A stretch of 9,212 nt of DNA from Oscillospiraceae bacterium (GCA_015064195.1 SVSO01000110.1:1-9212); one strand, 5' to 3'; shown: positions 1 through 6,811, numbered from the stretch's first letter. Numbers and translations: made by a program. Notes: a model not told the origin generated them from the sequence alone.

Positions 1-579
1 TGCGCCGAGATCCGCCGTTTCCCGGAAATTTTCCGCGCCGATGAGGGGCATCGCTTCCGCCGGCGTGACCGTATGACGGCGAAGATAAGCAATCTTTCCC
101 GTCAGCCGGTAGAGGATCACATCGCAGAAGGTCTGCCGGGACAGCGCATCGCCGAACAGCTCACAGGCCGCGGCAAGATCTGCACGATGCGCATCAAAAA
201 ATGCCGCATCGAAGCGCGCCGATTCCGACACCACCGGCACATCCGGCGCGTAAAGCTCCCGCTCGCCGTCCAGCCGGTAAATGTTTTCCAGCACCTCCGG
301 AAGTCTGGTGCCGAAGGAAACGACGATGATGAAATCCTCATATTTTTCGCAGATCTCTCCATAGCTGAGCACCGTCTTGCCGTGGAACTGCTGATGGCGG
401 ACAAAGCCGTCGGATGCGAAAAAATCCGACACGGTGATGCCGTAATGGTCGAAAACGGCGAGGATCTTATCCGCGCCGTTTCCCATGCCGTACATCACGA
501 TCGGTTTGTCGGCGTGTGCCAGCGTCTGCCAGACATCGCCGGTAACATCAATTTCTTCGATCGAATGACAAAGTTTCAT
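1..579 (-). CDS. FkbM-family methyltransferase, N-terminal part (runs off the window)
   Basis: Reading the minus strand from the ATG at 577-579 gives 193 codons with no stop before the window edge, so the C-terminal part is missing. Residues about 26-100 form a Rossmann-like segment with a glycine-rich turn (IVMYGMGNGADKIL) and a later strand (FIIVVSFGTR). The last visible residues, ending DLGA, look like the start of the SAM-binding motif I (DLGAxxGDT) of FkbM methyltransferases. From family knowledge, clostridial proteins of this kind carry such an N-terminal domain before the methyltransferase fold and are expected to methylate a sugar or other small-molecule hydroxyl group. The start overlaps the stop of the upstream amidohydrolase (ATGA, 576-579), so the two are probably translationally coupled. 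The catalytic core lies outside the window, so the family call rests on the N-terminal half; the substrate is unknown. Confidence 0.7.
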   Translation of the reverse strand, partial: MKLCHSIEEIDVTGDVWQTLAHADKPIVMYGMGNGADKILAVFDHYGITVSDFFASDGFVRHQQFHGKTVLSYGEICEKYEDFIIVVSFGTRLPEVLENIYRLDGERELYAPDVPVVSESARFDAAFFDAHRADLAAACELFGDALSRQTFCDVILYRLTGKIAYLRRHTVTPAEAMPLIGAENFRETADLGA

Positions 580-1382
580 ATCTTTAAAAATCTCTTTGCA
601 TTGTTGTAAAGAATATCCTCACGCTCGCGCTCGGTGAGGTCGATCTTCATGAACTGCGCGAATTCGCCGGCGAGATTTTTCACCGGATAATCCGTGCCGA
701 ACATGACACGGTCTGCGCCGAGGGCGTGAATGAGCGTTCCTGCGAAATCGGGGGTCATTGCCCAGACTGCGCTTGATGTGTCGTACCACACATTCGGCCG
801 TCCCGCCAGCACATCCACCGCTTCACCCCATGCCATGTAGCCGCCGAGATGTGCCGCTACCACCTCCAGCTTCGGGAAGCGTTCAAGCACCTTCGCCAGC
901 TTTGCCGGCTCGGAATAGCGGTATTGGGGGCGATTGTCGCCCATGTGGAAATAGATGGGAAGCCGTCCCTCCGCGATCTCGTAAAGCTCCATCATGCGCG
1001 GATCGTCAATGTCGATGCGCTGAATGTCGGGATGCAGCTTGATGCCGCGCAGTCCCAGCCCCTCGATGCGGTCGATCTCCGCCGCAAAATCCGGGAAATC
1101 CTGATGGATTCCCGCAAAGCCTACGGTTTCGTAGCCTTCCTCACGGGATTTCTCTGCAAGCGCCGCGATGGAATCGTTGACCTTCTGCACCTGATGACCG
1201 TTGGTGGCCACGGAAAAGAGCAGATAGCCGCGCACATCGTAATCCTTTCCCGATGCTGTGAGATCGGCATATGTCCCCGCGCCTTCCACGTTGAATTCGT
1301 AGAAATTGCCGAGACTTTTCACCGCCTTTTCCGCAATGGCTTCGGGATAGGTGTGAGTATGGATATCGAATATTTTGTACAT
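576..1382 (-). CDS. Amidohydrolase family 2 (metal-dependent TIM-barrel hydrolase or decarboxylase)
   Basis: The protein is 268 residues from the ATG at 1380-1382. Visible metal-site motifs of the amidohydrolase-2 family are H8 and H10 in FDIHTHTYP, the GIKLHP strand (K115, H117), H146 in IYFHMGD, H178 in AAHLGG and D231 in MFGTDYPV. This fits a full-length cytoplasmic TIM barrel that hydrolyses or decarboxylates a small molecule; the family includes ACMSD-like decarboxylases and lactone hydrolases, and the substrate cannot be read from sequence. The frame stays open upstream to 1460, giving a hydrophobic extension. I chose 1382 because a good ribosome binding site (AAAGAAGG, spacing 8) precedes it and the barrel's first strand begins at once. 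The gene shares a 4-base ATGA overlap with the downstream FkbM-type gene, which suggests linked functions. No convincing promoter was found close upstream. Confidence 0.85.
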   Translation of the reverse strand: MYKIFDIHTHTYPEAIAEKAVKSLGNFYEFNVEGAGTYADLTASGKDYDVRGYLLFSVATNGHQVQKVNDSIAALAEKSREEGYETVGFAGIHQDFPDFAAEIDRIEGLGLRGIKLHPDIQRIDIDDPRMMELYEIAEGRLPIYFHMGDNRPQYRYSEPAKLAKVLERFPKLEVVAAHLGGYMAWGEAVDVLAGRPNVWYDTSSAVWAMTPDFAGTLIHALGADRVMFGTDYPVKNLAGEFAQFMKIDLTEREREDILYNNAKRFLKI

Positions 1383-1717
1383 CCTGTACGCCTTCTTTAA
1401 TAAAATAATGAAAACACCTGCCAACACAACAAACGCGAGGAATATGTTCGCACAAACCAAGTGCGCGCCGAGCCGCCGGCAGGCAAAACAGAGACAGCGC
1501 GACGACGCGGCGCAGAGAATGATCAGACTTCACCGAGGAAGCTGAAGAAACAGATTATCGCCCCAACGCCACGTCAGGCACGAGAGAAAGAGTCACAGCC
1601 CGCAAAAGAAGCAAAGGGAAGCAGAAGATCCGAGACGGAACAACTACAAGCGGAGAGTAATATCCCCCCTCTTATAAAGCTTTTGCGGAGCTTTTCTCGA
1701 AAAGCGACCGTCTCCCC
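1383..1717. other. 335-bp stretch without a supported gene
   Basis: This lies between the end of aspartate kinase and the amidohydrolase start. The plus strand is purine-rich over roughly 1520-1660 (minus strand pyrimidine-rich). A small stem, GCTTTT/AAAAGC (1690-1695 and 1700-1705, loop CTCG), follows the aspartate kinase stop on the minus strand but has no T-run after it. A 7-bp inverted repeat (GAGACGG at 1632-1638, CCGTCTC at 1708-1714) encloses that stem. A plus-strand open frame from the GTG at 1461 to 1721 has no ribosome binding site and a composition unlike a folded protein. No T-box, riboswitch core or good promoter was recognised, although the amidohydrolase needs either a promoter here or readthrough from aspartate kinase. 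Confidence 0.5.
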
Positions 1718-3031
1718 TTAATAAACAAACTCCTGATAAATCGCGCGGAGAGCTTCTTCAAAATCTGCTTCGTCAACGCCGACGATGATGGAGATTTCCG
1801 AGGAGCCCTGGTCGATCATGCGGATGTTGATACCTGCGCCGGAGATGGCCTTGAATACACGTGCGGCTGTGCCCTTGGCCTTGACCATGGCGCGGCCAAC
1901 GACGGCTACCAGTGCCAGACCGTCCTCGATGTCGATGGTCTCCGGATTGACCGAACGGCAGATACCGTTGACGATGGAATCGCGGCGGCCCTCGATTTCG
2001 TGGGTATTGAGAATGATGCTCATGTTGTCAATGCCGGAGGGAAGATGCTCGAAGCAGATGCCCTGATTTTCCAGCACTTCGAGAACGCGGCGGCCGAATC
2101 CGACCTCGGCGTTCATCATATCCTTCTCGATGGAAAGCACGGAGAAGCCCTTCTTGCCCGCAACGCCGGTGATGACATTGCCGGTGTCGTATTTGTTGCT
2201 CTGGGAAACGATGAACGTGCCGTGAGCTTCCGGATTGTTGGTGTTGCGGATGTTGATCGGAATGCCTGCAAAGCGCACCGGGAAGATAGCATCCTCATGA
2301 AGCACCGTCGCGCCCATGTAAGACAGCTCGCGAAGCTCGCGGTAGGTAATCTCACCGATGACGCGGGGATTCTCGATGATGCGGGGATCGGCCATCAGGA
2401 AGCCGTCCACATCCGTCCAGTTTTCGTAAATGTCAGCCTCAGCAGCCCGCGCAACAATGGAGCCGGTGATGTCGGAGCCGCCGCGGGAGAAGGTCTTGAT
2501 GGTGTCGTTGGGCATGGAGCCGTAGAAGCCGGGAATGACCGCGTAGTCATGCTTTTTCAGCTCAGCACTCAGCACAGTGTTGGTGCGCTCGGAGTCGAAC
2601 TGGCCGTTGTCATTGAAGAAAATGACCTCGGCGGCATCGATGAAATCGAAGCCCAGATACTTTGCCAGGATCTTGCCGTTGAGATATTCGCCGCGGCTTG
2701 CCGCAAAGTCACGGCCTGCCTTATGGATGAACGCGCTCTCGATGAGTGCAAAATCCTGCTCCAGCGAGAAATCCAGTCCCAGCTCGTCGATAATGCCGTT
2801 GTAGCGCGCCTTGATCTCGCCGAAATTCTCGGTGATATCGTCGCCGCGCGCCGCCATTTCGTAGCAGGAATAGAGCATATCCGTGACCTTGGTGTCGGTT
2901 TTGGAGCGTTTGCCGGGAGCGGAAGGAACGACATAGCGGCGCTCCGGCTCAGCCTTGATGATAGCCGCTACTTTTTTGAACTGCGAAGCGTCAGCCAGCG
3001 AGCTGCCGCCGAATTTTACAACTTTCAGCAC
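1718..3031 (-). CDS. lysC: Aspartate kinase (aspartokinase), monofunctional, with ACT regulatory domains
   Basis: Phosphorylates L-aspartate with ATP to give 4-phospho-aspartate, the first step to lysine, diaminopimelate, threonine and methionine. The 437-residue protein has the N-terminal signature VVKFGGSS (residues 4-11), then VPSAPGKR (35-42), FSRGGSD (181-187) and TDVDGF (206-211), as expected of the amino-acid kinase fold (about 1-275). The C-terminal part, about 285-437, fits the two ACT domains of this enzyme, so lysine and/or threonine feedback is likely; which effector cannot be read. Length is normal and there is no fused homoserine dehydrogenase. The start is GTG (3029-3031), preceded by GAGG with 8-base spacing. 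It has its own consensus promoter (3089-3117) and a leader of only about 50 nt, too short for a lysine riboswitch or T-box. The symbol lysC is generic: paralogue class (LysC, DapG or YclM type) is unresolved. Confidence 0.96.
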   Translation of the reverse strand: MLKVVKFGGSSLADASQFKKVAAIIKAEPERRYVVPSAPGKRSKTDTKVTDMLYSCYEMAARGDDITENFGEIKARYNGIIDELGLDFSLEQDFALIESAFIHKAGRDFAASRGEYLNGKILAKYLGFDFIDAAEVIFFNDNGQFDSERTNTVLSAELKKHDYAVIPGFYGSMPNDTIKTFSRGGSDITGSIVARAAEADIYENWTDVDGFLMADPRIIENPRVIGEITYRELRELSYMGATVLHEDAIFPVRFAGIPINIRNTNNPEAHGTFIVSQSNKYDTGNVITGVAGKKGFSVLSIEKDMMNAEVGFGRRVLEVLENQGICFEHLPSGIDNMSIILNTHEIEGRRDSIVNGICRSVNPETIDIEDGLALVAVVGRAMVKAKGTAARVFKAISGAGINIRMIDQGSSEISIIVGVDEADFEEALRAIYQEFVY

Positions 3032-3039
3032 GATTGTTA

Positions 3040-3043
3040 CCTC
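3040..3043 (-). promoter_or_regulatory. Ribosome binding site supporting the GTG start of aspartate kinase
   Basis: GAGG on the minus strand, 8 bases before the GTG at 3029-3031. It decides for the GTG start. The kinase signature KFGGSS follows within six codons, so there is no room for a later start. Confidence 0.8.
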
Positions 3044-3088
3044 GATCTTACTTTATTTTCAGGAAATGATTTTTGAAGCATATATTAT

Positions 3089-3117
3089 ATTATATGAAAA
3101 AAGTGGCGTTTTGTCAA
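3089..3117 (-). promoter_or_regulatory. Consensus sigma-A promoter of aspartate kinase
   Basis: On the minus strand TTGACA (3112-3117) is followed after exactly 17 bases by TATAAT (3089-3094), a perfect match to the vegetative consensus. A second overlapping TATAAT lies 5 bases further on (3084-3089). Transcription would begin near 3082, giving a leader of about 50 nt before the GTG start. Confidence 0.9.
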
Positions 3118-3146
3118 GACTCATGCAGAATTTTCGTAAACGATGA

Positions 3147-3175
3147 CAGCGAAGCGCCCTGCGGACGCTTCGCTG
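3147..3175 (-). terminator. Strong hairpin after the isomerase genes, possible terminator
   Basis: A perfect 10-bp stem (CAGCGAAGCG with CGCTTCGCTG) and a 9-base loop begin 23 bases after the stop of the downstream isomerase. It lies just upstream of the aspartate kinase -35 box, where one would expect the preceding transcript to end. No T-run follows on the minus strand (next bases are TCATCGTTTACG), so it may be a factor-assisted terminator or a 3'-end protecting hairpin, not a textbook intrinsic terminator. No plus-strand gene ends here. Confidence 0.5.
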
Positions 3176-3198
3176 ATGTGTATTTTAACAAGGCATTT

Positions 3199-4125
3199 CT
3201 ACATTCCCGCTTTTTCGATGAGTCTGCGGGCGATCTTATACAGCATATCGCAGGCATCGCCGATGACGCCCGTATCAAACTTATGGAAAAATGCGTCCGC
3301 TTCGTAGACAAAATCGCCGTCGTAGCCGATGTCACCAAGTCCCGCGAAGAAGCCGTCCCAGTCCACATTGCCGATGCCGGGGGCGGTATGCTCGTCCCGG
3401 ATGCCATAATTGTCGTGGAGATGGAGCGTTTTCAGCCGATGGCCCAGCACATTAACGATCTGACGCACGGGCATATCCTGACAGGAGAGGTTGGTGTGGC
3501 CGATGTCAAGGCAGACTACGAATCTTTCCCCGTTTTTGCACAGGGCGTTGCAGTCGTCGCAAAGCCTTGCAAGCTCATAGGGATTGGAGCATACGTTGGG
3601 GCAGTAGGCATTCTTTTTGCCCGGATCGCCGCCGAACATATTCTCGATGGCCGCCTTGACGTTATATTCCTCAAGATACGGCAGCAGCCGTCCGTACATT
3701 TCCAGATTGTACGCTAAATTCTCCTCCCTGCCCCGGTTGTAGATGCGGGTCGCCAGCGTTCCGTCGGCGTTGGGATAGAATTTGGTGGGATGGACGATGG
3801 CGTATTTCGCACCGAGAATGCCCGATGCCATCAGGCCTTTTCTCTGCATCTCCCACCGCTCGTCATTCTCCGAAAGATTGTCGGAGATCACCGGGAAAGG
3901 CGTATGGGTCTGACCGACATACATCCCGTTTTTCTCGATGATCTCGCGCAGGTTGGTGTAATACGCCCGCACCTCGTCGTCGGATTTTGACAGAATGCTG
4001 TTTCCGCCGGGCTTGTAGAACATACTCACATCAACGCCGTCAAAGCCCGCCTGCGCGATCCGGCGGATACCCTCCTCCATGCCGTATACGTACAGCATCG
4101 CGTTGGTTTGTGTGATGATCTTCAT
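3199..4125 (-). CDS. Sugar phosphate isomerase/epimerase, AP-endonuclease-2-type TIM barrel (second of a tandem pair)
   Basis: A 308-residue cytoplasmic protein of the xylose-isomerase-like TIM-barrel superfamily, which contains sugar isomerases and epimerases, inosose dehydratases and endonuclease IV. Candidate metal ligands are E161 (AIENM), D207 and H210 (CLDIGHTN), H235/H237 (LHLHD) and E275 (FVYEAD); H112 (IVHP) and H74 (QTHTPFP) are also conserved with the neighbour. The DNA-binding features of endonuclease IV are not evident, so a carbohydrate substrate is more likely; its identity is unknown. The start is the ATG at 4123-4125, because GGAGG sits 8 bases before it and overlaps the stop region of the upstream paralogue; the open frame extends to 4197 but without such a site. 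Only 13 bases separate it from the upstream gene, so they are co-transcribed. Over residues 201-275 I count 52 of 75 positions identical to the neighbour. Confidence 0.88.
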   Translation of the reverse strand: MKIITQTNAMLYVYGMEEGIRRIAQAGFDGVDVSMFYKPGGNSILSKSDDEVRAYYTNLREIIEKNGMYVGQTHTPFPVISDNLSENDERWEMQRKGLMASGILGAKYAIVHPTKFYPNADGTLATRIYNRGREENLAYNLEMYGRLLPYLEEYNVKAAIENMFGGDPGKKNAYCPNVCSNPYELARLCDDCNALCKNGERFVVCLDIGHTNLSCQDMPVRQIVNVLGHRLKTLHLHDNYGIRDEHTAPGIGNVDWDGFFAGLGDIGYDGDFVYEADAFFHKFDTGVIGDACDMLYKIARRLIEKAGM

Positions 4126-4138
4126 GCTGCGCACCTCC

Positions 4139-5035
4139 TCACAGGCCGTATTTGTCGCAGAGATTGCGGCCAATTCGATAGAGCAGCCGCTCCGCATCGG
4201 GCATCAGCTCCGGGTCGAAATTGTTGTCAAAGCAATTGGCTTCAAAGGTGAAATCGCCGTCGTAGCCGATGTCGCGGAGACCGAGACAGAAGGCTTCCCA
4301 GTCCACATTGCCGAAGCCCGGCGCGGTGTGCAGATCGTGTACGCCGTCGGTGTCGTGTACATGAAGCGCCTTCAGCCGATGGCCGAGAAGATTCACATAC
4401 TCGCGGACGTCCATGTCCCGAGCGGAAAGATTGGTGTGGCCCACATCCATGCATACCACAAACCTGTCGCCATTTTTGCACATTCCGTTCAGCGTGTCCA
4501 CATAATCGCACAGCTCCTCGGCAGATGAACAGGTGGTGGGGCAGATGGTTTTCTTCACCGGATCGGTGTGCCACATATTTTCCACGGCGATGGAGATGTT
4601 CCACTCGTCAAGGGTGGGAATGAGACTGCCGTAGAACTCCATGGCAAGCGCCTTATTCTCCGCTGATTTTGAACCGTAGCGGTTATCGGCCATGATGGGC
4701 GGATGGACGATGGCATACTTCGCGCCCAGCACTGCAGAGCCGATGAGAGCCTTGCGCACTGCTTCCCGGATGAGGAGATCACGCGCCGGATCTGCCACGT
4801 AGGTAGGGAACGGCGTGTGGGTCTGGGTCACATACAGTCCCGCCTTGTCCACCAGTGCGCGCAGTTCCTTGAAATGGGCGATAACGGCCTCGTCGGATTC
4901 CGCAAAGACACCGGAATCCACCGGCCAGTTCACGCTGAAATCGATGCCCTCAAAGCCGGCGTTCTTCAGGATCTCGATGGCCTTCTCCGCTCCGTATTTT
5001 CGGTAAAGATGGCTTGTCATGCTGCAAACATTCAT
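4139..5035 (-). CDS. Sugar phosphate isomerase/epimerase, AP-endonuclease-2-type TIM barrel (first of a tandem pair)
   Basis: A 298-residue TIM-barrel protein, paralogue of the gene just downstream. It keeps the same candidate metal-site residues: E152 (AVENM), D197 and H200 (CMDVGHTN), H225/H227 (LHVHD) and E265 (FTFEAN), with H110 (IVHPP) and H73 (QTHTPFP). It differs from its neighbour mainly in the loops after the first two strands and around residues 110-130, where the copy is shorter, which could change substrate choice. Both copies look catalytically complete, so neither is an obvious decaying duplicate. The start is the ATG at 5033-5035 with GAGG 7 bases upstream. It follows vanY by 59 bases that contain a small hairpin and no clear promoter, so readthrough from vanY is plausible. 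Substrate unknown; inosose dehydratase- or ketose epimerase-like activity would fit the fold, but nothing here selects one. Confidence 0.88.
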   Translation of the reverse strand: MNVCSMTSHLYRKYGAEKAIEILKNAGFEGIDFSVNWPVDSGVFAESDEAVIAHFKELRALVDKAGLYVTQTHTPFPTYVADPARDLLIREAVRKALIGSAVLGAKYAIVHPPIMADNRYGSKSAENKALAMEFYGSLIPTLDEWNISIAVENMWHTDPVKKTICPTTCSSAEELCDYVDTLNGMCKNGDRFVVCMDVGHTNLSARDMDVREYVNLLGHRLKALHVHDTDGVHDLHTAPGFGNVDWEAFCLGLRDIGYDGDFTFEANCFDNNFDPELMPDAERLLYRIGRNLCDKYGL

Positions 5036-5060
5036 AATGATACCTCACTTTATATTCGCC

Positions 5061-5080
5061 GCGGACTCGGAAAAGTCCGC
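5061..5080 (-). other. Small hairpin between vanY and the isomerase pair
   Basis: A perfect 7-bp stem GCGGACT/AGTCCGC with a 6-base loop lies 14 bases after the vanY stop on the minus strand. No T-run follows, so full termination is doubtful. It may attenuate expression or mark an RNA processing point between the peptidase and the isomerase genes. Confidence 0.4.
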
Positions 5081-5094
5081 ATAATTCCGTCTCG

Positions 5095-6705
5095 TCATCC
5101 CTGCTGGGACTTGAGATAATCCCAGTATTCCTCCAGCGTGATGCCCATTTCGGTGATGCGCTGAGCATGATAGCGGCCCACATAGCGATAGTGCCACGGT
5201 TCATAGGAAATGCCGGTGATCTCCTTGGTATTCTGCGGGAAGCGGAGAATGAAGCCGAATTTCCAGCAGTTTGCCTTCAGCCATTTGAAGGCATCCGTAT
5301 CGCCGAATGCCACATCCGCCGACGGCAGGCTGTGCATATCCGCGCAGAGTCCGGTCTGATGCTCACTTGCACCGGCAGGCTGGGAATATTCCATGACCCG
5401 CGCCTTCGCTTCCTCATCGGTCAGTTCCGGTCTGGCGGCTTTTTCATTCTGCACATAGCCGGTGAACACGGATTCCTGATAGGAATAGCTGCGATATGCG
5501 CTGGTGACGGACACATCCTCAAAGCCCGCCGCACGCAGCTCGCGGAACATGGCCTCCAGTGCCATGGCCGCATATTCGCGCATCATCTGCGTCTGGCGGC
5601 CGTCATCGCGGGTGTCGGCTACGGCGATCAGATCCTGCGGCACATAGTTTGCGGCGAGACGGTTTTCCGTATTGACCAGCGCCAGATATTCCGTGGTATT
5701 GCCGGGGTTCATGTACTGCTCATAGATGCCCAGATTGGTGACAAATCCCAGATCGGGCATGGTGGCTTCGATAACGTCCATTTCGTCGATGCCGCCCATG
5801 GCCGCCTGCGACTGGAGCAGGAAGGACAGCTCGCCGTACACAGCCTCCTCGCCTTTCGGCACCTTGCCGTTTTCGCCAAGATTTGTGATCTCACGCTCGA
5901 TGGTGATCTTGTGGGCGCGCTCATCGTGGGTGACGGTCAGGCCTTTGAAATACGCGCTGACGAAATCCACCGGCACGTAAAGATCCTCGCCGGAATAAAA
6001 GCTCTCGCCGGACAACCGTGTCTCCACGCCGTTGACGTAGACCGTGCGGGAATCGGTGACAAAGCGGATCGTCTCCGATTCCTCACTCTTGATGACATAT
6101 TTGATGTCCTCCGGCGAACCGGTGACGGCCAGTCCCAGCATCTCAGCCACATCGGTGAAGCTGACGTAAACACGTCCGTCCACCACAGCCTGCGTATAGG
6201 ACAGGGAATATTTTTCATCGCCGATGACGTAGGAATAGCGGGAGGAGTCGGTGGAATCCTTCCGGGTAAGATTCAGGAAAAAGAGCGCCGTTGTGAGGAT
6301 CGCCAGCAGGATGAAGGTGACGACGAACACGAGGAAGCGCACAAAAAAGGTGCGCAGTGCCGCTCCGCGCTGTTTTTTGATGTAATACCGTTCCCGCTGA
6401 CGGTTGGTGCGGTTGATCTCCATCTGCTCTGCTGTCAGCTTGACCCGCTTCGGCTCAGCGCGGCGGCTTGACGGTGTATGCCGGTTCAGCGGATTCTGCG
6501 GTGCATTCTGCTGCGGACGCTGGCCTGCCTGCGCGGGACGTGCCTGCGTCTGCCGTGCGGGATTCGGACGTGCGCCCTGCGGCGTCTGGCGTGGCGGATT
6601 CTGGGGCGGTCTGCCCGGATTCTGCGGCCGCTGACCGTTCTGCGGCGGTCGGATGGGATTCTGCGGCCGTCCTCCCTGATTGTTTGGCTGTCGATTGTTG
6701 TTCAT
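5095..6705 (-). CDS. Membrane-anchored VanY-type D-alanyl-D-alanine carboxypeptidase with copper-amine-oxidase-like stalk domain
   Basis: 536 residues from the ATG at 6703-6705. Residues 1-85 are low-complexity, rich in Pro, Gln, Asn and Arg; 86-117 are basic; 119-147 form one membrane helix; about 158-272 resemble the copper amine oxidase N-terminal-like domain common on Gram-positive surface proteins; about 345-530 are the VanY peptidase domain. Peptidase motifs are SAYRSY (402-407), SEHQTGLCAD (447-456; zinc ligands H449 and D456) and YEPWHYRYVG (501-510; catalytic E502, zinc ligand H505). All catalytic residues are present, so it should trim terminal D-alanine from peptidoglycan stem peptides outside the cell. 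No vanA/B resistance genes are nearby, so this is a housekeeping-type homologue and vanY is not used as a symbol. An in-frame ATG at 6721-6723 has no ribosome binding site; 6705 has AGGAT upstream, though 10 bases away, longer than usual. Confidence 0.92.
   Translation of the reverse strand: MNNNRQPNNQGGRPQNPIRPPQNGQRPQNPGRPPQNPPRQTPQGARPNPARQTQARPAQAGQRPQQNAPQNPLNRHTPSSRRAEPKRVKLTAEQMEINRTNRQRERYYIKKQRGAALRTFFVRFLVFVVTFILLAILTTALFFLNLTRKDSTDSSRYSYVIGDEKYSLSYTQAVVDGRVYVSFTDVAEMLGLAVTGSPEDIKYVIKSEESETIRFVTDSRTVYVNGVETRLSGESFYSGEDLYVPVDFVSAYFKGLTVTHDERAHKITIEREITNLGENGKVPKGEEAVYGELSFLLQSQAAMGGIDEMDVIEATMPDLGFVTNLGIYEQYMNPGNTTEYLALVNTENRLAANYVPQDLIAVADTRDDGRQTQMMREYAAMALEAMFRELRAAGFEDVSVTSAYRSYSYQESVFTGYVQNEKAARPELTDEEAKARVMEYSQPAGASEHQTGLCADMHSLPSADVAFGDTDAFKWLKANCWKFGFILRFPQNTKEITGISYEPWHYRYVGRYHAQRITEMGITLEEYWDYLKSQQG
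6592..6669 (-). repeat. Two tandem 39-bp coding repeats in the Pro/Gln/Asn-rich tail
   Basis: Residues 13-25 and 26-38 of the VanY-type protein are near copies of a 13-residue unit: RPQNPIRPPQNGQ and RPQNPGRPPQNPP. The DNA shows matching repeats of GGATTCTGCGGCCG on the plus strand. Related shorter pieces (RPNPARQ, QRPQQNAPQNP) continue to about residue 72, so the whole tail appears to have grown by slippage or unequal exchange of a short unit. Confidence 0.75.
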
Positions 6706-6715
6706 ATCTATTATT

Positions 6716-6721
6716 ATCCTC
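6716..6721 (-). promoter_or_regulatory. Ribosome binding site deciding the VanY-type protein start
   Basis: GAGGAT on the minus strand ends 10 bases before the ATG at 6703-6705. The upstream in-frame ATG (6721-6723) itself overlaps this site and is preceded by a T-run and terminator stem, not by a ribosome binding site, so the later start is preferred. Confidence 0.55.
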
Positions 6722-6723
6722 AT

Positions 6724-6778
6724 AAAAAATGGTATGGCGGAAGATGTATACTAACATTATACCACATCTTCCGCCATA
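6724..6778 (-). terminator. Intrinsic terminator of the ABC exporter gene (15-bp perfect stem plus T-run)
   Basis: TATGGCGGAAGATGT (6733-6747) and its exact reverse complement (6764-6778) flank a 16-base spacer. On the minus strand the stem begins 33 bases after the ABC stop and is followed by CCA and then six T (6724-6729), the form of an intrinsic terminator. On the plus strand the stem is followed by A-rich sequence, so it works only in the minus direction. The spacer also holds a TATAAT on the minus strand; see the overlapping promoter entry. Confidence 0.75.
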
Positions 6779-6784
6779 AATAAA
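6756..6784 (-). promoter_or_regulatory. Candidate promoter of the vanY-isomerase unit, inside the terminator stem-loop
   Basis: The minus strand reads TGGTATAAT, an extended -10 box with TATAAT at 6756-6761. A weak -35 (TTTATT, 6779-6784) lies 17 bases upstream. Transcription would begin near 6749, about 44 nt before the ATG at 6705. The -10 box falls in the loop of the 15-bp inverted repeat, so the repeat may double as an operator with half-sites centred 31 bp apart, about three helical turns. The weak -35 is offset by the extended -10. Confidence 0.55.
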
Positions 6785-6811
6785 GGGGATTTTCAATTTT
6801 TCAAAAATTAT

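Noticed and set aside
1383..1420. Possible promoter TTGGCA-16-TATTAA before the amidohydrolase
   Set aside because: Transcription would begin at or after the ribosome binding site, leaving a transcript that lacks it.
1383..1460. N-terminal hydrophobic extension of the amidohydrolase that resembles a signal peptide
   Set aside because: A clear ribosome binding site lies before the internal ATG at 1382, where the TIM barrel begins. The extension covers that site and the A+T-rich leader, so it is probably untranslated.
1461..1721. Plus-strand open frame of 86 codons in the gap
   Set aside because: GTG start without a ribosome binding site, highly charged low-complexity product, and its end overlaps the aspartate kinase stop.
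2000..3076. Long plus-strand open frame (358 codons) opposite aspartate kinase
   Set aside because: It lies entirely over a well-recognised minus-strand enzyme gene, has no ribosome binding site of note and no recognisable protein motif. It is a shadow of G+C-rich codon use.
5036..5060. TATAAA-like -10 box before the first isomerase
   Set aside because: No acceptable -35 at 16-18 bases, and the start of transcription would fall on the ribosome binding site.
5167..6471. Long plus-strand open frame (434 codons) opposite the VanY-type gene
   Set aside because: The minus strand carries a complete VanY domain with all catalytic residues; the plus frame shows no domain and no promoter.
5095..6705. 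Vancomycin-resistance cluster
   Set aside because: The peptidase is VanY-like, but no vanHAX ligase, VanX or VanRS two-component genes are present, and the domain layout fits ordinary clostridial cell-wall enzymes.
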